Below are positions 52,231-61,055 of a stretch of 64,000 nucleotides of DNA, in pieces. The stretch covers positions 62,001 through 126,000 of the forward strand of contig NZ_BMXB01000011.1 in assembly GCF_014651535.1 (NCBI RefSeq), read 5' to 3'. Under the pieces are notes generated by a model, which was not told the origin of the DNA, made no database searches, and worked only from the letters and a program-made list of their open reading frames with translations. Every line of letters begins with the position of its first letter. The first letter of the stretch is position 1. Origin of the DNA: Salinimicrobium marinum (GTDB taxonomy: Bacteria; Bacteroidota; Bacteroidia; Flavobacteriales; Flavobacteriaceae). A program made the translations under genes and the position numbers.

Positions 52231-52458
52231 ATGAGATCAACAAAATTTATTGTTCTTGCTGCGTTTGCATTTATAGTTATGACTTCTTGTAGAGATACAG
52301 AAAAAGAAACGGTTATTAAAGAAGTTCATGTAGAAAAAGAAACACAAACAGAAACAGAAGAACGAGAAGGAATTCTTGAGCGATCTGCAAAGAAAGTAGA
52401 TGCAGAAGTAAATAAAGAAGTCAATGAGGAAATCGAAAAGATTGGTGATGACAACTAA
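52231..52458 (+). CDS. Small charged lipoprotein (75 residues)
   Basis: The signal peptide STKFIVLAAFAFIVMTS leads to the lipobox cysteine at residue 20 in TSCRDTEKE. The mature part is a highly charged Glu/Lys/Val helix (EKETVIKEVHVEKETQTETE, KKVDAEVNKEVNEEIEK). It shares the SCRD start of the mature chain with the two small acidic lipoproteins at 21.4-21.9 kb. Function is unknown. It is followed by a hairpin repeat that also ends the convergent LVIVD pair. Confidence 0.78.
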   Translation: MRSTKFIVLAAFAFIVMTSCRDTEKETVIKEVHVEKETQTETEEREGILERSAKKVDAEVNKEVNEEIEKIGDDN

Positions 52459-52482
52459 TCACTAATTAAGAACCTAACTATA

Positions 52483-52623
52483 AGAGGCTCTCTAAAAGGC
52501 TTAATTCACGTCCACCTGTCCCAGATCATCGGGAGCTTAAGGCTTATTGTTTACTTAAGATAAGTAACATAATATGCTGAACTAAATTCAGAACGACGAA
52601 TTAAAAGGCTTTTTAGAGAGCCT
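52483..52623. repeat. Long palindromic repeat with GAGGCTCTCTAAAA ends, between convergent genes
   Basis: Terminal inverted repeats AGGCTCTCTAAAA and complement (52485-52497 and 52611-52623) enclose a core with CCACCTGTCCCAGATCAT, CGGGAG and TTCAGAACGACG. This core is recognisably the one at 17.8 kb. Compared with that copy, one base in the left arm (G to C) and its partner in the right arm (C to G) have both changed, keeping the stem. A run of nine T follows. Confidence 0.8.
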
Positions 52624-52645
52624 ATTTTTTTTTGCATCTTTCAGA

Positions 52646-53383
52646 TTAATAGAAATCGATGGTACTTTTAAAAGTAACATCTGCAATATCGGAAGGATTC
52701 AGTGTATACTGGCTAAGCGATTGATCCCCGATTAGAAACAGATCATTCTCCATGATGATAAGATCAAAAGCATCTTCTTCTATTCCGCCGACAAGATCGG
52801 GATTAGCGGGATCTGTAACATCAAATATCCTAACCACCTTTTTATCTGTAACCAGCAGGTAGTTTTCATACAAGCCAAGGCCTATTGGCCGGTCGAGCAT
52901 CACGGTAACCAATAGTTCCGGTCGTAGCAGGTCTTTGGTATCATATATTTCGAGCTGATTCACTGTACCTGCACAAGAAGCATTGGTATGTAGCGTTACA
53001 TAAGTATAATCTCCGGAAGATACAACGGGATCGCAGCTGCGCACATGCTCCACTGCCGAAAGCTGAAGCGGGAATTTAGGATCTGAAATATTAAAGATAA
53101 ACATCCCTAGCCTGCTGCCCACAAATAGATACTCGTCCAGGGAATACAAAGTTTCAATGTCAAATCCTATGTATTTGTCACCTACAAACTTCGGAAGATC
53201 GGGATCCACAATATCAAAAATCCGCAGGGACTGGTCATCTACGGTATATAAATAATCACCTACCAGGGCAAACCGGGCAAGGGAACCACCTGTTCCATCT
53301 CCGGAAGAAGGGCTGGCAGAATCTGTATCGCCACTACAGGCTGTAAAAACAACGGCTATAAATATGATGAATAGTTTTCTCAT
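52646..53383 (-). CDS. LVIVD-repeat lipoprotein
   Basis: A 245-residue lipoprotein: FIAVVFTACSGD has the lipobox cysteine at residue 16. The mature part is a beta-propeller-like array of about five repeats with the LVIVD pattern, such as LRIFDIVDPDLPKFVG, MFIFNISDPKFP and VRIFDVTDPANPDLVGG. These proteins sit on the cell surface or in the periplasm; ligands are unknown. It follows another LVIVD-type gene after four bases. Confidence 0.85.
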   Translation of the reverse strand: MRKLFIIFIAVVFTACSGDTDSASPSSGDGTGGSLARFALVGDYLYTVDDQSLRIFDIVDPDLPKFVGDKYIGFDIETLYSLDEYLFVGSRLGMFIFNISDPKFPLQLSAVEHVRSCDPVVSSGDYTYVTLHTNASCAGTVNQLEIYDTKDLLRPELLVTVMLDRPIGLGLYENYLLVTDKKVVRIFDVTDPANPDLVGGIEEDAFDLIIMENDLFLIGDQSLSQYTLNPSDIADVTFKSTIDFY

Positions 53384-53387
53384 GATC

Positions 53388-53891
53388 TTAATTTACCTCT
53401 TCGTAGCCAATTACTATATGATCTTCGGGAATCTCATAATTCTCAGCATCCCAACCTTCGGGAGAACGAAGGGCCGGAAACACATTCTTTTCCCTGTGTA
53501 AAATATTCAGGGAATTGTTGACCACCGAATAGTTGAACGCTACGAGATCCACAGCGTGATGTACGTAGATCGTGTTATTTCTAATTGCAAGGTCTGTGGA
53601 CAACGGAATTCGCAGAAAAGCCAGCGGCTTTGGGTTTTCAGGATCGGAATTATCTATAATATGAAAGCCCTCCCCTTTTTCATTCAGATAAATAAGCTCA
53701 TCTTTAATATAAATCTTTCCTGAATTTACTACCTGGCGTTCTGCGGTAAGCTCCATCGTCTTTTCAAAATCAGCTCTTGATTGAGTAATGGGTTGGTAGG
53801 CATCCATTCTCACGAAATCATCTTCGACTTCATTATACCAGCAAGACTGCAACAGGAACAGCATAATAATGGCAAACAGGTTTTTTTTCAT
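53388..53891 (-). CDS. LVIVD-related lipoprotein, short
   Basis: A 167-residue protein with signal peptide IIMLFLLQSCWY and lipobox cysteine at residue 17. The mature part has one clear repeat, FHIIDNSDPENPKPLAFL, and a partial one before it. It is the first gene of a pair with the longer LVIVD protein; the gap of four bases implies co-translation. Both could be halves of one original propeller. Confidence 0.78.
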   Translation of the reverse strand: MKKNLFAIIMLFLLQSCWYNEVEDDFVRMDAYQPITQSRADFEKTMELTAERQVVNSGKIYIKDELIYLNEKGEGFHIIDNSDPENPKPLAFLRIPLSTDLAIRNNTIYVHHAVDLVAFNYSVVNNSLNILHREKNVFPALRSPEGWDAENYEIPEDHIVIGYEEVN

Positions 53892-54056
53892 ATAAAAGAG
53901 CTTTTATAATCCAGATATAAATTTGATTTTCACAGCTATAGCTACAACCAAATATAAACTAATTATTTAATTGACTTGTTTAGAAGAAAAAAATAACGGA
54001 AAAGATGGCAGGTAAATGCTAAATTTCAATAATCAATCTAAAATAGCTGTATCGGC

Positions 54057-54107
54057 AAAAAAAACACCTGAACCTCCTGCGCTGTTTGCGCTGGTCAGGT
54101 CAGGTGT
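54057..54107 (-). terminator. Terminator of the aldo/keto reductase gene
   Basis: Stem CACCTGA / TCAGGTG with an internal GC-rich loop; on the minus strand it is followed by a run of eight T. It lies about 65 bases past the stop at 54170. Confidence 0.7.
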
Positions 54108-54169
54108 ATTTGGCATCATGTGCTGGAGGAAATATAATTTTCGGTTTCTACCTTCCGGTAGAATACTTT

Positions 54170-55156
54170 TTACCAGCGCTGGTGAATTTCCGGCTTCAGA
54201 AATTCCCTGTAGATCTCGTTCATTTGTTTAATCATACCTGCATCTAAATGCGGCAGATCGTAAACTGATAAATTGCTTAATAAATGTTCCTTTTTTGAAG
54301 CGCCGGGTATAATACAGCTTACTTCCTTAAATTGCAGGATCCACTGAAGTGCTACAGGCGCAAGGTTTTCACGCCCGGGAAACAATTCTTTTAACGCATC
54401 TACTGCCTGTAATCCTTTCTCGAAATTTACCCCTGCAAAGGTTTCTCCTTTATCAAAAGCTTCTCCATTGCGGTTGAAGTTCCGGTGGTCTTCCTCATTA
54501 AAGGTTGTGTTTTTATCAAACTTTCCGGTAAGTAATCCGCTGGCCAGTGGCACCCGCGCAATCACCCCCACATTTTTTTCCCGCACCTTTTCGAAAAACA
54601 ATTCTGAAGGCCGCTGTCGAAAAAGATTAAAAATGATCTGCACCGTAGCTACATTGGAATATTCCATCGCTTTGATCCCCTCTTCAACCTTTTCGACACT
54701 CACCCCTAAATTTTGAACCTTCCCCTGCTCCTTTAATCGCTCAAAAGTTTCGAAAATCTCGGGACGGTAATATACATCAGTAGGCGGACAATGCAATTGA
54801 ACCAGGTCCAAGGTTTCAAGGCCGGTCCTATTAAGACTGTCTTCTACATATTTTGTGAGCACTTCCGGCTGATATCCTTCATTTATATGCGGATTAATTT
54901 GCCGGCCGCATTTGGTAGCCACATACACCTTTTCAGATCTTGACCGCACTACCCTTCCCACAGCTTTTTCGCTTAAACCATCCTCATAAACATCGGCTGT
55001 ATCAATGAAATTCACGCCGTTATCAATGGCAGTATTAATGATCTTATCTGCAGTGGCATCATCAAAACCAGATCCCCATTTACCTCCCACCTGCCATGTG
55101 CCAAGAGATATTTCTGAAATTTCTAAGCCTGTTTTTCCAAGTTTTCTGTATTTCAT
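54170..55156 (-). CDS. Aldo/keto reductase
   Basis: A 328-residue TIM-barrel oxidoreductase. The catalytic Asp-Tyr pair is in FIDTADVYEDG, the catalytic lysine in VYVATKCGRQ, and the histidine in LDLVQLHCPP. The NADP-binding C-terminal IIPGASKKEHLLSN is present. It reduces aldehydes or ketones with NADPH; the specific substrate is unknown. It is monocistronic. Confidence 0.9.
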   Translation of the reverse strand: MKYRKLGKTGLEISEISLGTWQVGGKWGSGFDDATADKIINTAIDNGVNFIDTADVYEDGLSEKAVGRVVRSRSEKVYVATKCGRQINPHINEGYQPEVLTKYVEDSLNRTGLETLDLVQLHCPPTDVYYRPEIFETFERLKEQGKVQNLGVSVEKVEEGIKAMEYSNVATVQIIFNLFRQRPSELFFEKVREKNVGVIARVPLASGLLTGKFDKNTTFNEEDHRNFNRNGEAFDKGETFAGVNFEKGLQAVDALKELFPGRENLAPVALQWILQFKEVSCIIPGASKKEHLLSNLSVYDLPHLDAGMIKQMNEIYREFLKPEIHQRW

Positions 55157-55581
55157 CTTTTCGCTTTTCCATAAAAATACAGATTATTGCTGCTCCATAA
55201 AAGCTTTAAAGCCTCTTTCCCTGAAAAAATTATTAATGATTAATGCTTATTATAGAGATCTCTTTTCCGCAGAAGAAAGTCGAAAATCTATCCTATGTTA
55301 TTATACAAAACATCGGTTAAAAGCATTATTTGTCGTTGAATTTCACCCCATCCAGTTCATTTCTTGAAAAAAAATTTTTCGATCAACAATATCATACAAG
55401 TAAAACACTGTATTTCATTATATTTAGCACAAAATAACGGCGAGATAAAGATGAAGAAGTATTAACTTAAGTTTGGCCTAAATTCCTACTTATTTATTCT
55501 ATGTTTGTGAGGATATAAAATGTGCATTTGGAACCTCCTTTTATGACTTAACTAATCGCAGCATTTTAATTTTAAAAGTAT
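55157..55581. other. AT-rich intergenic stretch
   Basis: No supportable gene, RNA or repeat seen. Short frames on both strands lack coding character. It separates the divergent aldo/keto reductase and the small membrane protein. Confidence 0.5.
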
Positions 55582-55833
55582 TTGACTCCTATAATATCCG
55601 ATATTGCCATTTATTCTCTTTGCCTGTTAATTCTGGGATTAGTTATATTTACAGGATGTTATCTCATTAAAGTCGTACGCAGTAACGCCTATCATGAAAA
55701 AAGAATCAGGAAGGCAGAGGAGAATTACCGAAAGAACATGCAGGCTCAACAGGGAAAAATAAAAAGCTTCTCAGGGAATTATATAGAGAAGAATAATCTG
55801 CTGGCCCGGACCGAGCAAAAATCGGCCAGTTAA
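55582..55833 (+). CDS. Small membrane protein with one N-terminal helix (83 residues)
   Basis: One helix (IAIYSLCLLILGLVIFTGCY, about residues 8-27) is followed by a basic, hydrophilic tail (EKRIRKAEENYRKNMQAQQG). The frame has only a TTG at 55582 as likely start; no ATG precedes the helix. No family is recognised. It is followed by a weak hairpin. Confidence 0.5.
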   Translation: MTPIISDIAIYSLCLLILGLVIFTGCYLIKVVRSNAYHEKRIRKAEENYRKNMQAQQGKIKSFSGNYIEKNNLLARTEQKSAS

Positions 55834-55858
55834 ATTGCCTCCTGGAAAAGGTTGTTCT

Positions 55859-55880
55859 CAGGCATATTTTCGCATGCCTG
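55859..55880 (+). terminator. Weak hairpin after the small membrane protein gene
   Basis: CAGGCAT / ATGCCTG with an eight-base loop, then an AT-rich tail with six T about 20 bases later. It separates two convergent genes. Confidence 0.4.
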
Positions 55881-55897
55881 CCAATTTAATTTATTTT

Positions 55898-56674
55898 TTA
55901 GATTCCCGAATATTCGGTAGCGTGCAGAAGTACAATCTCTATATGTGAAACGTTGTTCTGGTATTTTTCCATCCCGCTCATTTCGCCCCATTTTTCATCA
56001 CTCCCAAATTTGCCCCAATTTTGTTGCATCGCTTCCCGATCCTCGTGAGAAGTCATGTACATTAAATTCGGCATTTTAGGACCGGCAACTACTTCGCCAA
56101 AGAAAATCGGGTTGAATCCAAGCCTTTCAAAAATTTCCACTTCCCCTTCATTGAACATTTCCACTTTATTTCTAAAAAGGTTTTCGGTAGCACTTTCATA
56201 ACTTCTAAGCTCATAGATCCTTTCTGAAACATTGTTTTGCAAAGCAGTGTGCCGGTATTGAGACATTCCCTCAAAAGCATTCAGCAGCATCGTTTCCATC
56301 CTCTTATAAGGAGGATTATCATGAGCAGAATTCAGGAAATTTTCAGCAGCTTTTAAATATGTTCTATCACTCAGTAATTCTCTTGACACCTCCAAATACT
56401 CTTCTACCGATAAATAAGGAATGAAGACATAAACTGCTTTCCCATAGGCAGAGTCGGTTTCTACAGGTTTAAAAACGCCTATATGTTCCACATCCAACTT
56501 CTTAAGTGTGGGCAGCAGTGCTGTTTCGAGATATTTATCCATCCGGTCTTCCTGTTCTTCACCTTCAATGTGGTACAGTCTTAATTCATAAAAATCACGT
56601 TCGGGAGCCTGTGCTTTTACTTCGGAAAAAATTGTAACACAAAAAAGCAGTAGTAAAGAAGAATAATATTTCAT
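55898..56674 (-). CDS. Secreted NIPSNAP-family protein
   Basis: A 258-residue protein with a signal peptide ending in EVKAQA. Two dimeric alpha/beta-barrel (NIPSNAP) halves are visible: the first from FYELRLYHIEGEEQEDRM, the second from IYELRSYESATENLFRNK to HIEIVLLHATEY. The function of bacterial members is unknown. It follows the DUF1028 gene by 12 bases, and both carry signal peptides. Confidence 0.85.
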   Translation of the reverse strand: MKYYSSLLLLFCVTIFSEVKAQAPERDFYELRLYHIEGEEQEDRMDKYLETALLPTLKKLDVEHIGVFKPVETDSAYGKAVYVFIPYLSVEEYLEVSRELLSDRTYLKAAENFLNSAHDNPPYKRMETMLLNAFEGMSQYRHTALQNNVSERIYELRSYESATENLFRNKVEMFNEGEVEIFERLGFNPIFFGEVVAGPKMPNLMYMTSHEDREAMQQNWGKFGSDEKWGEMSGMEKYQNNVSHIEIVLLHATEYSGI

Positions 56675-56686
56675 GTTAATGGTATT

Positions 56687-57676
56687 TTATCGTTTGGTGA
56701 TCTTTTCCAGTTCCTCCTGTGAAACAGTGAGCAATCCTGAAGCCGGAAGTCTTTTCGTCATGGTCCTCCAATTATCATCTTCTTCAAAAATTGAATGGAA
56801 CAATGGCAGTGCCTCCTCCAACCGGCCATCATTTGCCAGGGCAATTGCAGTCCAGTACCTCATTTCAAGATTATCTGGAAACATTTTTTGTGCCTCCCCG
56901 TACTGTTCCAGTGCTTCCTGCACATCTCCATCTTCCATCGCAAGATCACCGCGATTCATATATTCATAAGCCCGGGCTACCGTAAGCAATCGTTCCAGCT
57001 CCACCAGCGGCTCATCGTGATCGTCCACTCGAAGGTCTATCTTTTTCTCTTCCCACGGATTTTCAACTTCTTCGGCTCCCACCACGATCAACGCAGCAGA
57101 TTGCTTTCCGCGGATATCACCCCCGGCTATCTGGGCTGCCTGGAGCACTTTCACTACTCTTTCTGCCAACGGAAGATCATGGTTCTCTTTAAAAGCTTTT
57201 TCCATTGCCGGTACCACCTCATCGTTGAGCATCATATTAGCCTGCACCGAAAAATTCCTGCCCACCAGGTGGGAAGCAGCTTCCACACATTTTTCTCCCG
57301 TAAATGCAGCTGCCTCTCCCGAAGCATCTAAAAATGCCACCTGCCGGAATGCTTTTCCCTCATCCTTCGCCACCAGTTCTTCCAGTGCTGCAGTTGCATT
57401 CCTGCCTTCTGACATTAGTTCTAATCCCCTCGGTCCATAAGCCGGATTAATAAACGATTGAGTCGCGACTACCCCCACTCCTGCTTTTCCCCAGGACACC
57501 GAAGAACCCACAGAAAACCAGTGGCTCTGCACTCCCACGGCCATTTCACCAGTAGTAGAATCGCGAGCAACAATGGAGAAAGTATGGGCAAAATCATCTT
57601 TTATGGGCGAATACTCCTGTGCATCACAGGTGCTTCCGCACGCGAATAGCAGGAAAGAAATTAAAGTAGCTTTCAT
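56687..57676 (-). CDS. Secreted DUF1028 protein with C-terminal TPR-like region
   Basis: A 329-residue protein with a signal peptide (LLFACGSTCDAQE). The DUF1028 domain, an Ntn-hydrolase-like fold, covers residues 28-225: HTFSIVARDSTTGEMAVGVQ, VGVVATQSFINPAYG and RGKQSAALIVVG are typical. The last 100 residues form two TPR-like hairpins (GDVQEALEQYGEAQKMFPDN). Some relatives are annotated as peptidoglycan-binding, without firm proof. It is the first gene of a pair with the NIPSNAP protein. Confidence 0.87.
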   Translation of the reverse strand: MKATLISFLLFACGSTCDAQEYSPIKDDFAHTFSIVARDSTTGEMAVGVQSHWFSVGSSVSWGKAGVGVVATQSFINPAYGPRGLELMSEGRNATAALEELVAKDEGKAFRQVAFLDASGEAAAFTGEKCVEAASHLVGRNFSVQANMMLNDEVVPAMEKAFKENHDLPLAERVVKVLQAAQIAGGDIRGKQSAALIVVGAEEVENPWEEKKIDLRVDDHDEPLVELERLLTVARAYEYMNRGDLAMEDGDVQEALEQYGEAQKMFPDNLEMRYWTAIALANDGRLEEALPLFHSIFEEDDNWRTMTKRLPASGLLTVSQEELEKITKR

Positions 57677-57888
57677 TAAAAGGTTTTTATGATTTTTTAA
57701 AGATATGTAAATTCAATAAAGTCGGGTGTAGAAATTCAGGAAGATACTCAGATACAGCAACAGGAGGAAAAAAATATGTCCCGGTAATTCAAGGTAACAG
57801 GCCTACTGTAGGGGATAAGACACTGAAACTACTGAAAAACCGGAACAGAATTATATAATTACCCGAAGGTTATGAAAACCTGCTAAGG
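57677..57888. other. Upstream region of the DUF1028 gene
   Basis: AT-rich, no gene or clear signal seen. Confidence 0.4.
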
Positions 57889-58044
57889 TTATTTTCTCAA
57901 ACCTTTGAATAACAGATAAGCGATCCAGAAACCTATACCCAATCCAAGCGTAGCTTTCCCACTATGCTTCATCAGAAATTGATTATCATTTGTGGGAATG
58001 GTATTGCTCCATAGCTTTACAACAGGCTTCAGGATCTCTTTCAT
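57889..58044 (-). CDS. Small membrane protein (51 residues)
   Basis: MKEILKPVVKLWSNTIP leads into a hydrophilic middle and a C-terminal glycine-rich helix (LGLGIGFWIAYLLF), ending KGLRK. Basic ends suggest the tail is cytoplasmic. No family is recognised. A similar small protein with a glycine-containing helix lies just upstream at 58114-58293. Confidence 0.55.
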   Translation of the reverse strand: MKEILKPVVKLWSNTIPTNDNQFLMKHSGKATLGLGIGFWIAYLLFKGLRK

Positions 58045-58113
58045 AGTATGTATTATGATCAACCTTTTGTGGAGGATTTCTTAAATCCTACGTAAATTGG
58101 TTTAAGTATTTTT

Positions 58114-58293
58114 CTAATGAACACCTTTTTCCGAATTGTCCATTGTTTTTTTGGCAAGTTTAAAGCCCAGGTAGCCCACCCCGGCAATAGCTCCCCATTT
58201 CAAAAGACTTCCCGTCCATTGGAATCCTTTTTTAGCAGCCCATAATTTAGCACCTTTTTTCGCTGCATTCTTTGCTTGACTCTTCACACTCAT
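58114..58293 (-). CDS. Small basic membrane protein (59 residues)
   Basis: MSVKSQAKNAAKKGAKLWAA is a lysine/alanine-rich amphipathic N-terminus. A helix follows (LLKWGAIAGVGYLGFKLA, about residues 30-47), with a short acidic-basic tail. The strong AAAAAAA-rich stretch before the ATG (TTTATTT on the plus strand) fits an AT-rich Bacteroidota ribosome entry. Function is unknown. Confidence 0.6.
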   Translation of the reverse strand: MSVKSQAKNAAKKGAKLWAAKKGFQWTGSLLKWGAIAGVGYLGFKLAKKTMDNSEKGVH

Positions 58294-58526
58294 AATCTTT
58301 TTTTTTATTATTTATAGTGATGGTAATATCGCTAATCATTAGATCAACAGGCGTTAAGAAGTTTCCAAATAACACTTTTTTAACGAAGAGAGATTTTAAT
58401 TCCAAAACACACTGTCAGTCTAAGAATGACCGAAGGAAAGATTAGTCGAGGACTTTATGGAATCCAATAACAGGACAGCCTCTCCAAGCCTGGAAAAGCG
58501 GACTCATGTGACAGAAATAAAAACAT

Positions 58527-60155
58527 CTACTCATCATTCCCATAAGACTTGTCCAGAAACAGGTAGCGTTCTTCATTTGCTGCTTTTTCGACTCTGGATT
58601 CCACATCCATGATCAAGACCGGCGGATTCTTATCGGCGGCTTGTGCGGAAGGCCATTCGGGAAGATTTTCTCCGTTGGGGTTACCGGATTTTATGAAATT
58701 CGCGAGGTATTGCTGGATGGTTTCGGAAACTTTGTAATCGTCTTTGGTCCATGAATAATTCTGATTTCTGGCTAAATTTCCGAGGAAATATTCGATTTCA
58801 GCAGCATGAGGTGCACCTACCGGTTCCCTTTGAGGCGGCGCTTCTTCTGCCTTTTCCTCCGTTCCTCCTGCGAGTCCGGAGGTAAGGTTTTCATCTTTCA
58901 AAGGCGGACGGATCTTGCTGTACAAATACCGGTAAACCGGTTGCTCGCTGTTCTTGCGGTGCAGGTCAAACCATTTCCAGGTACTGTAGGCAATAAACCT
59001 GTCGGACGCCAGTGCAGTAGCTGAAAGTTCGATGTCTTTTTCAGATCCCGGAGGATACAGCTGCAACACAAGCTCATTGTCTTCAGGATACGCTTCCTTT
59101 ACTTTTTCTATATAATTATCTTCAGAATACGGGCCCTGAGTAAAGGCCATTCCGGGAACTTCAGCCGAATTCCAACCCAGCAATAACGGTACTTGTGCCT
59201 GTTCTCCTGCACGGTATATTTCCGGAAGTGATTTCGGAAAAAAATAACCATCAATCACGCTGGGGAATCCGAAGCGCTGGGATTTCGTGTAGATCTCAAA
59301 AATTTCCCGGGTCGCAAGATCCCGCAATTCCTCTACAGAATCATACCCTGCAGCTTCCGCAAATTCGAGCCCGTTTTGCTCTGCTTCATCGAGGGAAACG
59401 GGCGCCATGGTAGGCTCAATCGCCGCGCCGCTCTCACCTATCGCTCCTGCGATAAGGTCTTTGGAAAGGGGTGACGCCATTTGTGCACTCACAGAAATAG
59501 AACCGGCAGATTCCCCTGCAATGGTTACCTTTTCAGGATTTCCTCCAAAACCTTCGATGTTGTTCTGCACCCAATTTAGCGCAGCATTTTGATCCAGCAA
59601 ACCATAATTTCCGGAGGCATTATAAGGAGCTTCTTCAGAAAGTTCGGGGTGAGCAAAAAATCCGAAGATATTTAACCGGTAGTTGGTCGTTACCACCACT
59701 ATTCCACGTTGTGCCATGGCAGCGCCGTCATATCGTGGCTCAGAAGCATCACCGGCAACAAATCCGCCGCCGTAGAAATATACCAGCACGGGCAAATCTT
59801 TCCTGTTTTCTCCCGAAGGCGTCCACACGTTCAGGTAAAGGCAATCTTCACTTTGCTCCTTCGAACGAAATTCCATATCTCCAAAAACATTTGCCTGCAC
59901 GGGGGCCGGTCCAAATTCTTTGGTTTCCTTTACTCCGCTCCAGTCTTTCAAAGGCTGCGGTGCCTTCCAACGAAGTTCCCCCACCGGCGGCTGCGCAAAC
60001 GGAATTCCGAAGAAATGATGAAGCCCCGATTCGGTATCGAAGAAACCTTCAATAATACCATTTTCTGTAGTAACCTGTACGGAATTTTCTTCCTGCGCCG
60101 GCAGTGAAAAATGCATTATACAGCATATTGCCAGTAAAAAAATTGTTTTTTTCAT
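58527..60155 (-). CDS. Secreted carboxylesterase/type B lipase
   Basis: A 542-residue alpha/beta hydrolase with a signal peptide (MHFSLPAQEE). It shows the oxyanion stretch VYFYGGGFVAG and the nucleophile Ser216 in IAGESAGSIS. The EDCLYLNVW signature of the family is also present, and the catalytic histidine is probably in GAPHAAEIEYF. Broad carboxylic-ester hydrolysis in the periplasm or outside is expected. A 25-residue low-complexity Glu/Pro insertion lies before the histidine. It is monocistronic. Confidence 0.9.
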   Translation of the reverse strand: MKKTIFLLAICCIMHFSLPAQEENSVQVTTENGIIEGFFDTESGLHHFFGIPFAQPPVGELRWKAPQPLKDWSGVKETKEFGPAPVQANVFGDMEFRSKEQSEDCLYLNVWTPSGENRKDLPVLVYFYGGGFVAGDASEPRYDGAAMAQRGIVVVTTNYRLNIFGFFAHPELSEEAPYNASGNYGLLDQNAALNWVQNNIEGFGGNPEKVTIAGESAGSISVSAQMASPLSKDLIAGAIGESGAAIEPTMAPVSLDEAEQNGLEFAEAAGYDSVEELRDLATREIFEIYTKSQRFGFPSVIDGYFFPKSLPEIYRAGEQAQVPLLLGWNSAEVPGMAFTQGPYSEDNYIEKVKEAYPEDNELVLQLYPPGSEKDIELSATALASDRFIAYSTWKWFDLHRKNSEQPVYRYLYSKIRPPLKDENLTSGLAGGTEEKAEEAPPQREPVGAPHAAEIEYFLGNLARNQNYSWTKDDYKVSETIQQYLANFIKSGNPNGENLPEWPSAQAADKNPPVLIMDVESRVEKAANEERYLFLDKSYGNDE

Positions 60156-60325
60156 GAGCCTGAATTCTGGTTAACTCTATAAAGATAAGAGAGAAAGAAT
60201 AAATTACGCGCCTGAAACCTATTTTTTAGCTCATCCACCAGCCTAATTCTTCCGCCGATGTTAATTTGCTTTTAAAAAACCTCTAATTTCTTCATAAACA
60301 CCATCCCGGCGGTACAAAAAGGCAA

Positions 60326-60333
60326 TATTTTTG
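60326..60333 (+). promoter_or_regulatory. -7 promoter box before the YqcI/YcgG gene
   Basis: TATTTTTG matches TAnnTTTG. It leaves only eight bases before the ATG at 60342 but 26 before the ATG at 60360, which also has AAAGGAGA in front, so it argues for the second start. Confidence 0.5.
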
Positions 60334-60359
60334 AAAGAAAGATGTCAAAGGAGACATAT

Positions 60360-61055
60360 ATGGATACAAACACCACCACAAAAACAGAGACTCCGGCTTC
60401 GGAATCTGACCAGAAAATGGAATCTCAATTTGAAGATTTTATTCTTGAAAACAATCACCCCTGCGTGATGGCACAAAGTGTCTTTACGCAAAAACAGGTA
60501 GATTTTCATGTTTATGAGGAGCTGGGCACATCAACTTCTGCAAACCAGATCCTGAAAGACATAAAAAGGTATCTGGGAAAATATGATTTTAATTCTAATG
60601 ATTTTTTCACTTTTATAGCCGCCTTCAGAAATTCGGAAACTTTTACTGAATTAGAATTCGAAAAACTGATGTGGCAGCAGCTACAGCACATTCATGAGGC
60701 AGATGAAGCCGACTGGGATCCTGAAGTAAGTCCCGATACTAGGAGCAAAAATTTTAGTTTCAGCATTGCCGGCCAGGCTTTTTATATGGTAGGCATGCAT
60801 CCCGGCAGCTCCAGAATAGCGCGACAAAGTCCGTTTCCTGTGATGGTTTTCAACCTGCACTGGCAGTTCGAAAAGCTTAGGGAAATGGGAGCCTATGATA
60901 ACGTGAGGACCAAGATACGGGAACGGGATTTTGAGCTGCAGGGCAGCAATAACCCTATGCTGGAAGATTTTGGCGAGAAAAGTGAAGCCAGGCAGTACAG
61001 TGGAAGAGCAGTAGAAGAAGCTTGGAAATGTCCATTTCTCAATCACAAACTATAA
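60360..61055 (+). CDS. YqcI/YcgG family protein, putative heme-dependent N-oxygenase
   Basis: About 231 residues. Family marks are NNHPCVMAQSVF near residue 33, FYMVGMHPGSSRIAR in the middle and the terminal WKCPF. Characterised members of this family (for example DcsA of D-cycloserine and GntA of guanitoxin biosynthesis) are heme enzymes that hydroxylate guanidino nitrogens. The substrate here is unknown. A DUF1989 gene lies 215 bases downstream on the same strand; the two may form one pathway. The ATG at 60360 is preferred because of the GGAG and promoter positions; 60342 is possible. Confidence 0.85.
   Translation: MDTNTTTKTETPASESDQKMESQFEDFILENNHPCVMAQSVFTQKQVDFHVYEELGTSTSANQILKDIKRYLGKYDFNSNDFFTFIAAFRNSETFTELEFEKLMWQQLQHIHEADEADWDPEVSPDTRSKNFSFSIAGQAFYMVGMHPGSSRIARQSPFPVMVFNLHWQFEKLREMGAYDNVRTKIRERDFELQGSNNPMLEDFGEKSEARQYSGRAVEEAWKCPFLNHKL

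Noticed and set aside
54016..54231. 71-residue plus-strand frame
   Set aside because: It spans the terminator of the aldo/keto reductase gene and runs into that gene on the opposite strand.
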